Source: Acholoe squamosa (taxonomy: Eukaryota; Annelida; Polychaeta; Phyllodocida; Polynoidae). Taken from it: a stretch of DNA of 64,000 bases. Below, piece by piece: positions 54,056-63,233 of the stretch. Each line of letters starts with the position of its first letter. The first letter of the stretch is position 1. The position numbers and the translations under genes were made by a program. Below the pieces are notes generated by a model. That model was given only the letters and a program-made list of their open reading frames with translations, did not search any database and had not been told where the DNA came from. Location: assembly GCA_949317995.1 (NCBI GenBank), contig OX439050.1, positions 22,944,839-23,008,838 on the forward strand, written 5' to 3'.

Positions 54056-54850
54056 GGGGCAGCAGATCTGACAGATTACCTGAACCACTTCGACCTTTGT
54101 GTCAGCGCTAATAAATGGACATCAGAGGAGGCGGGCACCTTCCTGGGGTTGAGCCAAGCGGGACTGGCGAGGCGGCTACTAGCTGAAAGGGATCCGGGGA
54201 CGAGGGACGGGTATGAAGACCTGCGGAGGGCGTTGGTGGCAAGGTTCGAACCAGCAAATCAGGAGGAGACGTATAAGGCCTTTCTCCGAACCAGAGAGAG
54301 GAAGCCCAGAGAGGGTTTACAGGAGCTACAAGAGGATCTGGCCAAGTATACGAGGCTGGCCTATCCAGATGCTGATGCGAAAACCAGGTTGACCGAAATA
54401 ATAGCAAGTTGACCGAAATAATAGCAAAGTTGGCGTCCGGAGAGGAGGAAAAAGGGGAAAAGAGGAGGAAAGCTCCTAACACCGCGTGCTATGGGTGTGG
54501 GAAGGAAGGGCACTTCAAGAGAAATTGTCCTGAGTGGAAGAACCGGCGAGAAGGTACCGAGAGATTCGGAGCAGGACCGGTGAGGGAGGCGGAAAACTAG
54601 AACCGGCCCTTGCCCGTGGCCGCGCGGGGGTCGGAGACGATAGGCCGGAGAATGAGATAGCGGGGAGAAGAGAGAGAGGAGGTGGTCGTCTGCTGGTGAA
54701 GGTCTGCCTAGGGTCACGTCCTATCCAGTTATTCGTGGACACTATGAATCTGGTTTCTGCAAGCTAGTGGAGGGAGAACGGAGAGGGGCACGGGCTGGAA
54801 GACACGGGAAAAACGGTATACACGGTCGACAAGAGGGCCGTGAAACTACA
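54056..54850 (+). pseudogene. Internal duplication, unit 2: deleted gag and protease
   Basis: The second unit lacks about 205 bp of gag (the part matching 53394-53597) and instead has a 20-bp tandem TTGACCGAAATAATAGCAAG. It also lacks 9 bp in protease, so the sequence reads LFVDTMNLVS and the catalytic Gly-Ala-Ser is gone. After the shared TAG, protease C-terminal sequence runs on to the motif VILGATFLRRHAIVVDLG near 54920-54985. Confidence 0.85.
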
Positions 54851-54996
54851 GGGTGAGGGCACCGCCCGGCTTAAGCTGGGCATGCGGGAAGTGGCCTTGA
54901 AGTTCGGAGTCGGAGACGTTCCTAATGAGGTAATACTGGGCGCCACCTTCCTGAGACGACATGCCATTGTAGTAGACTTGGGGAGAGAACGGCTGG

Positions 54997-55302
54997 CAGG
55001 GGCGTAGGAAAAGGGGGGGCCTGAGTATGTCTGGGCCCCCCCAATATTTTCCAAGAACTCATAAACACAATGGAAAAGAAGCTAAAACTTTACATCTTAA
55101 ATTAGATTATTATGGTGATGTCATAGGGAAAATGGGGGTCTGAGCCTAAAGTCAGATCCAAAATTTACCAAAAGTTACTTTTCTATATGAATTCTATATA
55201 CGCATTATATAGACGCCATCATGCATCAGCCGACAATTCAAGGTGGTCGCGATGGTGCCCTCGCCGGGCCCCCCCAATGAAGATTTGCTTCCTACGCCTC
55301 TG
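54997..55302. mobile_element. 306-bp hAT-type MITE inside the gypsy pol region
   Basis: Starts CAGGGGCGTAGGAAAAGGGG and ends TTGCTTCCTACGCCTCTG; GCTGG lies directly on both sides (54992-54996 and 55303-55307), a 5-bp duplication. It splits the protease-RT reading frame. GGGCCCCCCCAATATTTTCC and GGGCCCCCCCAATGAAG occur near its ends. Confidence 0.9.
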
Positions 55303-57252
55303 GCTGGTATGGTCAGAAGGGGAGAGTGTCTGCCGGGTGGTAAGCGCCAGATTTGCCGTGCTGGCAGCAGGAGAGGAGGTCGTCCTGGAAGGGCACCTCC
55401 AGGGTTCCTGGAAGGAGGGAGAGGATGGGCTGGTGGAGGGTCTCGCAGGGCATAAGGGAGAACCGAGATTTCTGGTAGCCCAGAGCCTGGTCCGGCCTCA
55501 GGAAGCTAGGACCTGGGTGCGAGTCCTTAACCCAGGGCAGGAAGTAGTGACCATCTTTAAGGATATGACGCTAGGAGGAATCCAACCCCTCAGAGGAGAA
55601 GCAGGGGAGGAGGAGCAAGGAGGAGTGGAGGACAAGTGCCGAATGATGAGGGAAGAGGTCAGAGAAGAGTGCATTGAGGACCTGACGACAGGAACGGAGC
55701 CAGAGAGGAGAGAGGAGCTAGTAGCTCTCTTGAAGAGGTGTCGGGAAGCATTTCAATTAACGCCCGAAGACCGAGGACACACGCAAGTGGCCCAACATCG
55801 GATCGAGACGGGAGGGGTAGCTCCGATCAAACAACCCCCCCGTCGCCTGGCGCCGCATAGGAGAGAACTCATAGACCAGGAGGTGGACAAGATGCTGGAG
55901 GCAAAGGTCATTGAAGAATCTCAGAGCCCCTGGGCCTTGCCGGTGGTCCTTGTAAAAAAAAAAGATGGCTCCACTAGATTCTGCGTGGACTATAGGAAAT
56001 TGAATGCGGTAACCATTAAGGATGCGTATCCCCTGCCTAGGGTGGAGGACTGCCTAGATACGATGGCCGGAGCTGCCTGGTTCTCCTCAGTCGATCTGGC
56101 GAGTGGGTATTGGCAGTTGGATATCAGGCCGGAGGATCGGGAGAAGACAGCCTTCAGCACACACAAAGGCCTGTACCAATTCAAGAGAATGCCGTTTGGG
56201 CTGTGCAATGCCCCTGGCACATTCGAGAGGGTTATGGAGGTGGTGATGCTGGGGCGACAGTGGCGGACCTGTCTTGTGTATTTGGACGACGTGGTGGTCT
56301 TCGCGCCAACCTTTCAGGAGCATCTTGAGAGACTGGAAGAGGTCTTGCAGCGGATAATTGGAGCGGGACTCCGGATTAAACCAAGCAATTGCCAACTAGC
56401 TCGGAAAGAGGTCGAGTTCCTGGGCCATATTATAAGCAGGGAAGGAGTATCAACGGATCCGGGGAAGGTAGCGGCTGTAAGAGACTTGGGGATGCCGGAG
56501 ACAGTTACGGATGTAAGGAGCTTCCTAGGCCTGGCCGGGTATTATCGAGGGTTCATCCAGGATTTCGCCACGGTAGCTAAGCCACTGAGCACGCTGGCCG
56601 AGAAGGGAAGAGCGTTTCGATGGACGAGTGAGTGTGAGACAGCATTCACACGACTCAAGGAGTTATTGACGGGAGCTCCTATCCTGGCCTTCCCGGAGCC
56701 AGAGGGCCGCCTAACGTTGGACACAGATGCCAGTGACTTCGGACTCGGAGCAGTCCTGAGCCAGGAGCAGAGCGGGGTGGAGCGAATCCTGGCCTACGCC
56801 AGCCGTACACTATCGAGGGCGGAAAGGAACTACTGCGTCACTAGGAAGGAGTTACTAGCTATAGTCTTCGGCTTGAGGAAGTTCCGACACTATCTGGTGG
56901 GCCGGCCAATATTAGTACGAACGGACCATGCGTCCCTGAAATGGCTGCTCGGGTTCAAGGAACCGGAGGGGCAGCTAGCTCGTTGGATACAGATAATTGA
57001 TACCTACGATATCAGGGTCGAGCATAGGCCGGGGAAGCAACATGGAAATGCCGATGGCCTGTCTTGGGACCCCTGCAGGCAGTGCGGGTGGGGAGAGCCC
57101 CTGGAGGAGGAACTGGCTACCTGTAGGGTCTTGACCCGTAGCCAAGAGGTGCGACTGCAGGGGGAGACTGCGTCGGCGATGGAGACAGAACTGAGAGACT
57201 GGGGACGGCTCCAGGCAGAGGATGCGCTACTCTTGTTGATATACTGCGACAT
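55303..57252 (+). pseudogene. pol: pol: reverse transcriptase and RNase H, truncated
   Basis: The open frame starts inside the MITE at 55187, so its first 40 or so residues are not retroelement. RT shows FCVDYRKLNAVTIKDAYPLP at about residue 265 (frame counted from 55187), SSVDLASGYWQL, MPFGLCNAPGTFERVM and the catalytic YLDD at about 365-368. The connection has FLGHIISREGVSTDPGK and FLGLAGYYRGFI. RNase H of the gypsy type starts at LTLDTDASDFGLGAVLSQ (Asp about 512), with NYCVTRKELLAIVFGLRKFR and RTDHASLKWL. The frame leaves retroelement sequence about 57252, before any HHCC or DDE integrase motif, and then enters an A-rich run. Confidence 0.93.
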
Positions 57253-57840
57253 GTATATACCCTTTGCAAAAAAAAAAAAGAAGAAGATTGGAGCAGGTAG
57301 TTAATTAAAGGTTTTATTTTACTCTGTATCAATTTTGGTGAGATAGATCCTCATCTAATTCAGATATCAATCCTGTGTTAAGCCTGTGACAGTATACGGG
57401 CTTCCCTAACCCACTTAAAAGGGTCTATTTCTACTTCTTTCCTATCCCCTCAGGATGTGTGTGGTGGACATATGCGCGGACACTGACACATTCCTCTTTT
57501 AAATTATCAACCTGTAAAGCACGGGATAGCCACTTAGTGCCGCTAAAGTGCTGTAAAACACAAATCAATCAATCAATGTGACAGTATACGATGTATAATT
57601 ATGGACTTTGGCACAGTAGAATATGATTTATAGTGTGAAATCAACAGAATACATATACTGCTACCCAAGTGAAATTTCCTGTATTTTTTTCACTTTTCAT
57701 TCTTTAATAACCATTCTCATATTTACATTAATTTCATATTTTACAGAAAAAGATTATTAACTTAAAGAATCCTTTATTCAGCTGGCCAACATCTATAGCA
57801 AAGTGTACTTCAGCGTATATTCACCAGATGTCAGTAGCAT
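57253..57840. other. Intergenic; A-rich junction and SINE-like tail
   Basis: 57269-57290 is A-rich at the truncation point. 57515-57580 (CCTGTAAAGCACGGGATAG ... AATCAATCAATCAAT) resembles the 3' tail of tRNA-derived SINEs or their partner LINEs. No gene. Confidence 0.45.
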
Positions 57841-57849
57841 AGCTCCATC

Positions 57850-57935
57850 ATGATGAACACCACAGCAACGCAGCTGAAGCAGCAGCAGCTGCAGCAGCAT
57901 CAATAAAAACATCAGCAGCAGCAAGGGGTAGACAC
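57850..57935 (+). repeat. CAG/GCA trinucleotide-rich segment
   Basis: CAGCAGCAGCTGCAGCAGC and CATCAGCAGCAGCAAG form a degenerate CAG tract. A tiny frame from ATGATGAAC reads polyglutamine-like for 17-18 residues and stops at TAA within an AATAAA. Confidence 0.7.
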
Positions 57936-58179
57936 TGAGGGTCAATGTGACACGGTCCCCTGCTCCATCACGTCAGGGGTGTGGACGGCATTGAACAGTG
58001 TTGTACAGTAGCCGGACGTAAGGAGGGGCAGAGACCGCCTGTTCACCTCCCTGTGTCGGTCAAGTGGCGGTCTAGTGGAACCACACAACCCCGCCCCTGT
58101 GTGAATCTCCTCCCACAGCTGTCAGAGGATCCACCACACACTTACATCTACCTGCTGTTAGTTAACGGTACTCCTAATA

Positions 58180-58409
58180 ACCCATAGTGACGGCCCTACA
58201 CACCGGCCCCTGAGGCCTCTCTCGCCGGGGGTAGCGACCAGCGTCTCCCGAGCACCTCCCGAGCCCACGCAGTCTCTGATAATAGAATAGATATAGATGA
58301 TACGATTGTAGGAGACAAGGAGAAGACTGTGTGAAAACAGTGGGATCTGCTGCAGTCCTGTGTTGTAGACATGCTGGTTGGCTGCAGACCAAGGACTTAA
58401 TAGACACAG
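58180..58409 (+). other. Possible non-coding 5' exon with strong donor
   Basis: A GC-richer segment (58185-58265) passes into sequence ending AGACACAG before GTAAGA at 58410, a near-perfect donor. If real, the gene would continue past the next repeats and maybe beyond the window. No TATA box or coding sequence supports it. Confidence 0.28.
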
Positions 58410-58449
58410 GTAAGAAAATGTCCCCATGAGGTTTTACCTTCTCATGTGT

Positions 58450-59075
58450 CAGGGGCGGATCCAGGATTTTCAGAAAGGGGGGGGGGCGTGATTTGGGCCC
58501 TGAACATGGGGGGGGGACAAAAGTGCAGCCCTGTGATGTCGCAAGTACATTGTAGTGACTGTATTAGGAGTCTGGGGCATACCCCCCCCCCCCGGAAAAT
58601 TTTGAAATCTTTAGGGGAAATTGTGCATTCTGGAGGATTATGAGGGCACTCCTTACTAAGGTATCTCTAGCAATAAATAAGGCTTTCCCCCAAAAGACTT
58701 AAGAAATATCCTCTGGGGGCATTCCCTGAGAAAATTCTGAAATCCAGAGGGGAAAAGTTGCATATTGGTGTATGCTGAATTTTGCAATCTAGAGGGAAAA
58801 GTTGCATTCTCGTGGATACTGAGGGTTCTCCTGACTAAGTTACCTACAGCTAAAAGTAAGGCTTTCAAAAAAATAACCTGTGGGAGCATGCCCCCAGAAA
58901 TTTTGAAATCTTAAAGGGGAAAAGGTGAATTCTGAGGGCTCTCCTGACTAAGTTATCCACAGTCATAAGAAAGGTTTTTCCTGTTTCTTGATTTCAGATA
59001 TTTCCCATGGGGGCATGCCCCTGAAAATTTTGATAACTAGAGGGGAAATAGTGCATTCTAGTGTATTCCTAGGGC
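58450..59075. repeat. hAT-type end followed by four tandem 100-150-bp units
   Basis: CAGGGGCGGATCCAGGATTT starts at 58450, as in the hAT MITEs. From about 58578, units repeat the order: GGGGGCATNCCC, GAAAATTTTGAAATC, TAGAGGGGAAAAGTTGCATTC, GAGGGCTCTCCTGACTAAG, TTATCTACAGC and AAGGCTTT. Unit starts are near 58578, 58718, 58887 and 59010. A matching right end was not seen. Confidence 0.65.
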
Positions 59076-59094
59076 TCCACAAAGACAAACATGA

Positions 59095-59590
59095 ATAACC
59101 CTCCAGCATCACATACCCTGTCACAGGCCTCAGTATCATGTACCATAAACTGTCTCATCCCCCAGGCTCATTTACCCAATCTATACCCCACCAGTATCAT
59201 ATATCATACATTGTCTCAGCCCCCAGGCTTACATACCCTGTGCACGCGCCCCCTGTATCATGCACTTTACCCTGCGCACGCCCCCAGTATCATGTACCAT
59301 ACCCTGTGCATGTCTCCAATATCATGTACCATACCCTGTGCATGCCCCCAGTTTCATGTACCATACCCTGTGCATGCCCCCAGTTTCATGTACCATACCC
59401 TGTGCATGCCCCCAGTTTTATGTACCATACCCTGCCTCAGCCTCCAAGCTCACATACCCTGTGCACGCTCCCTGTATAATATACCATACCCTGGCCATGC
59501 CCCCAGTATCATGTACCATAAGCTCTCTCAGCCCCTAGCCTCACACACCCTGTCTGTGCCCCTAGTAAGTATTATGTACCATACCCTATG
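59095..59590. repeat. 32-bp minisatellite (CCATACCCTGTGCATGCCCC type)
   Basis: The unit CCATACCCTGTGCATGCCCC followed by CAGTTTCATGTA is 32 bp. It is clearest at 59310-59430 and diverged at both sides (CCCAGGCTCATTTACCC, TATCATACATTGTCTCAGCC). Because 32 is not a multiple of 3, the frame cycles and all three plus-strand frames stay open, giving long chance ORFs. Confidence 0.9.
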
Positions 59591-59702
59591 CATTGCAATC
59601 TACTTTCTTTTATGTTTTAAGCTGTAGAATCCTTAATAATAGTCCGATTTAAAAACCGTAAAAACTGACATGTAGCTGAGAATTCACTGAATTCAAAACT
59701 CC

Positions 59703-59762
59703 TCTTGGCGCCTCAAAAGGGGGGGCGTACGCCGTGTCCGCCCCCCCTTGAATCCGCGCCTG
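59703..59762. mobile_element. Very short hAT-like MITE remnant
   Basis: TTGGCGCCTCAAAAGGGGGG at the left and CCCCCCCTTGAATCCGCGCC at the right are inverted, 60 bp in all. GGCGTACGCC sits at the centre. Confidence 0.55.
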
Positions 59763-60144
59763 CTGTGAAAAGGGAAGGTTTTCTGTGGGTCTTGGGGGTC
59801 TGCCAGGGCATGGGGGTTGGGGGTGGGGGGAGTGAGGGGCTGACAAGGCTTTGTCTTTATTAGTGCTAGTAGAGAAGAATTCTACTAAATTGTTAAAGTA
59901 CATGTCATATTATTATATACTGTCTATATACTAGGTACCCGGGACTAGGTAAAAACCAAGGAAGCACATGTGTACATCCACAGTCACCAAGACGTCCACA
60001 GCTTGTGTGTTATGATGTGGGAGTGGCACACATGTGGTGGTGGTGGGGGGGGGGGGTAGGGGAGGGGGAAAGGGAAGGGGGCATTGTTTGGACATAATGA
60101 GTAATATGCTTTAAAGGGCAAATTCAGACAATAGATTAAAAATT
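59763..60144. other. G-rich tracts, no gene
   Basis: G runs near 59816-59832 and 60034-60085 (GGTGGTGGTGGGGGGGGGG and following) could form quadruplexes. Confidence 0.45.
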
Positions 60145-60456
60145 AAGGTTTCCGGTAATAACTATGGTCGGTGGGTCGGATTTTTCCACTTCCTTTTTCT
60201 TCATCTGCTTTGTATGAATTTTTGACATTATACATGTCTCCACTGTCTATCATGGGAAATGGATGCTTTCCTTAGGAAATACTGGGAATTTGGTGAAAAT
60301 GCTATATTTCTGAATCTTTACTCTACCAATAAATGTACTTAAGCATGTGAAGAAATCGGAAAATCCTAATATAAAAAAATACTTAAAGAATCATCAAAAC
60401 ACTGAGGTCGGCTGTGCTATGCCGAGGTCCGTCTTGACTCTACCTTTTCTTTGCCC
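60145..60456 (+). repeat. Dispersed repeat D, copy 2
   Basis: Starts AAGGTTTCCGGTAATA, has GTCGGATTTTTCC, later GAGGTCGGCTGTG, GCCGAGGT and CTTTTCTTTGCC at the end, collinear with 28781-29140. Confidence 0.6.
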
Positions 60457-60617
60457 CAGTGTCGTGAAATGAATAAACCCTGAGTCACTGACGTCGAATG
60501 GGCAAGAGTGAGCTCCGTACAGCACTACATGTATACCTTGGTGAACCAGAGGTGTGGTCAGTTGTGGTATAGGCCCATGGTATAGCCAACCCCATTTCTG
60601 GACAACCTTTGGGGCCA

Positions 60618-60794
60618 TGGGCCATCCATAAATGACGTCATGCTGGAGAGGGGAGGGGGGGGGTAGGTCTGTCATAACTGGATTATTTTTCCATATACCT
60701 TCAGCATTGCAAAATTGGCAACAACAAAAATAACACGACGGGGGGGGGGGGCAAAATGGTCAAAAACCGTATAACGTCATTTATGGATCGCCCC
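60618..60794. mobile_element. MITE with GGCCATCCATAAATGACGTC ends
   Basis: GGGCCATCCATAAATGACGT and ACGTCATTTATGGATCGCCC are inverted ends; G runs lie just inside each. Related to 18009 and 44941 by the ATCCATAAA core. Confidence 0.8.
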
Positions 60795-61419
60795 CTATGA
60801 CACATACACATTGGAGGCCCCCTCTCCCTCCCTCAATGCAATTGACAAATACCATTAACCAAGGACTATCTGGATAAATACAGTCATTGGTGTATAATTA
60901 TGATACACATCTGCCATACTATCAGGGAGATGGTTGAACAGTAGAGTGCTAGCCTTTTAGCAGAAAAAGTACTATTCAATGACATGATTATGGCATTAGC
61001 AGCATGGCCATAGGATGAGCATAGGCCTATATATGGCCAATTCTCTTAAAAATGGAGCACGGGTTCACTATAGCTTTCTCATGCCCCAAACACTTAATGA
61101 GAGGGTAAATAGCTATGATATACATACATCTGTGTTACTACCAGCAATACCTTGCTGTGGGTATACACTTTAGCATGTCTACCATCAATATCTATGCCAA
61201 TAAAGGGTAAAATATGAGTATTTAAATGTTTTAATGCAAGAAAGAAATTGATAAAATACTTGTGATATCATGTGTAAGATAAATATAATGTAAAGAGTAC
61301 AATCCTTTGTTTGGAAGATTGAAGAATCACAAAAGAAAAAAATTGATGACTTCAAAATGATTTTTCAACAAATTCATGGGGGTTTTGAAGGAAAAATTTC
61401 CTACAATTGATGAAGCAAT
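60795..61419. other. Intergenic, nothing recognised
   Basis: AT-rich; no gene or clear repeat. Confidence 0.45.
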
Positions 61420-61424
61420 ACAAT

Positions 61425-61850
61425 GGAAACATCACCGTACGTAGGTACATCACCATGGATTGGTCTCAGGCTAGAAATTGATGCAATGATAAACTTGATG
61501 AAGGTGCAATTTTCTTTGAAAATAGCTAGTTGACCATTTATTCAATTAGTGCAGAAAAACAATCACTTTCCCAAAGCAATTTACTCATGGTAGGCAGAAA
61601 CCATGGTCCATCACCGTACATAGGTACATAGCCATGGGTAGGTGGCTCACCATGAGTGGGTATATTTCAAAGTGAACCCATTATTAGTTATGACCAATAG
61701 AATTGAAAAATATCATTTTTCAACTATTATTTAGGCTATATTGACTAATAATACTTAATATCATGCTGATTTTTCAAAACCAAAGCCTATTATTTGGTCG
61801 TCTTATGCCTAGGATGCATCACCGTACGTAGGTCCACTTTAACACACATA
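61425..61850. repeat. Three CATCACCGTACGTAGGT repeats
   Basis: CATCACCGTACGTAGGTAC (61431), CATCACCGTACATAGGTAC (61611) and CATCACCGTACGTAGGTCC (61818) recur, two of them followed by CAT(C/A)(A/G)CCATGG. Spacing is about 180 and 207 bp. The pattern is like subterminal motifs of an element whose ends I could not define. Confidence 0.55.
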
Positions 61851-62587
61851 AAAAATGGCATAGAATGTTCAATTTACATGATTAGTGTTCCCAATCTTGT
61901 CAGGAATCTGTATTTTCATATATAGCTTTTAGCCAAAAGAAAATTGGAATGATACAAGCAGTTCACCATTTTTGCCTTCCCAAGGCTTGTGCTCAATTTT
62001 CGTGAGAATTGACCATTTAGTGAGTATAACATCAGTAAACTGGATATGAAGTCAGACTAGTTTTGATGTACAGTCAGCCACTACTGTTATAAGACACATA
62101 TTTTATTTGCTTAATTGCTTTTGTTTATTAAATTTTCGGCGATAAATACATGCGAGTATTTTTGTTAGCATGTTACCGGAAACATGAAAACGGTTTTTGG
62201 CCCTATACGGTATCTTATAGGGTGTATATATTATAAATACATGTACTACTTGTAGGACATGTAGCCTATTCATGTCAAATGTACAATGTATACAACATGC
62301 TAGGGTATGGGCCTATGTCGTACTGGTAAAGAACTGACCTTACAAACCGATCCTATATTCTATTAGGACACAGGCTATTGATGTAGCCAATGAGAGTACT
62401 CTTGTTGCGGTGCTCAGACCCACAAGAAGTATGGATCTTCTATTTAGAAAAAGGACGTGGGAGGGTTATACAGAAGGATTCAGATTTTCAAAATTTCCAA
62501 CTTAATGTTAGGTTGCTAGACTCTCTTTTAACATTCATAGGTCTTCCTCTGGTGTATGTACATGTAGCGGATCTAGGATAGTGACCT
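61851..62587. other. Intergenic, nothing recognised
   Basis: AT-rich; no coding or RNA gene signal. Confidence 0.45.
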
Positions 62588-62741
62588 GTATAAGCGCCCA
62601 GCCCTAACAGATTTCAACCTGGTCCTTTAGACCGACCCTTATTCACGACTTACTTTAAAGTATATTTCTCAATTCCACTGCTACTGTTCCCCCGGCGCTT
62701 ATTCAGGACCGGCACCCATTCTAAGACCCGGCGCTTATACA
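62588..62741. mobile_element. Short inverted-repeat element, TGTATAAGCGCC ends
   Basis: TGTATAAGCGCCCAGCCC at the left and GGCGCTTATACA at the right, with an extra inner GGCGCTTATTCAGGAC. No target duplication was recognised. Confidence 0.6.
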
Positions 62742-62920
62742 TTTAGTATACAGGGCCCTAAGTTTAAGTCACTCCCAAAAGAGCAGTGTATATTGATATA
62801 CAACTCTAGGATAAGCTTTATGGTGATTCCTATACATATAAAAGCATAAGCGCAGGGTATTCATATATACTATTATATAGGTCCTGTCTAGAACATGGCA
62901 TCGTCTCCTTATACGGACTC

Positions 62921-63075
62921 AGCAGGATTAATTATTATCCAATGAGATGATCCCGATGAATCACTGCAGCCCTCTCGGGGCCAACTGGTACCTATTTGAT
63001 AGGTGTTATCAGTAGAACTCGCTGGTAACAAGCTTCAGCAATGGCGGCGCCCATGGGACAACCTGCTACCCCGGA
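62921..63075 (+). repeat. Dispersed repeat family A, copy 5
   Basis: AGCAGGATTAATTATTATCC, then CCAATGAGATGATC, CACTGCAGCCCTCTCGG and AACAAGCTTCAGCAATGG: the close relative of the inverted copy at 5566-5745. Confidence 0.85.
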
Positions 63076-63178
63076 ATATGTGACCCCCTTACTGCCGTAG
63101 GTGTAGTCCATGTGTATGTGGACGTTTGTGAACATAGCTGCCAACAGACACATTGTAATCAGTGTTTCCTAGAAACGC
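63076..63178 (+). repeat. Dispersed repeat B, copy 2
   Basis: ATGTGACCCCCTTACTGCCG through AGTGTTTCCTAGAAACGC; same as 19555-19674 but shorter by a missing TAGGCC-containing piece. Confidence 0.85.
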
Positions 63179-63233
63179 TGCCATCGCCACACCACACCAT
63201 TTCACGCATGCACGATTGGTAGCTAGTGTAAGC

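Larger units (their letters stand above)
52060..57252 (+). mobile_element. Broken Ty3/gypsy LTR retrotransposon
   Basis: Order: 5' LTR, primer site, gag with a zinc knuckle, protease, then reverse transcriptase and RNase H. This pol order is that of Ty3/gypsy (Metaviridae-like) elements. Integrase, polypurine tract and 3' LTR are missing after about 57252. Further damage: a frame break just after the first ATG, an internal direct duplication (53055-54850), a stop in protease, loss of the active-site segment in the second protease copy and a 306-bp MITE at 54997. It cannot be autonomous. Confidence 0.93.

Noticed and set aside
52548..54742. Several 70-165-codon minus-strand ORFs
   Set aside because: Antisense shadows of gag and protease; identical in both duplicated units.
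59091..59627. 178-codon His/Pro/Cys-rich ORF
   Set aside because: Minisatellite translation; parallel ORFs exist in the other two frames.
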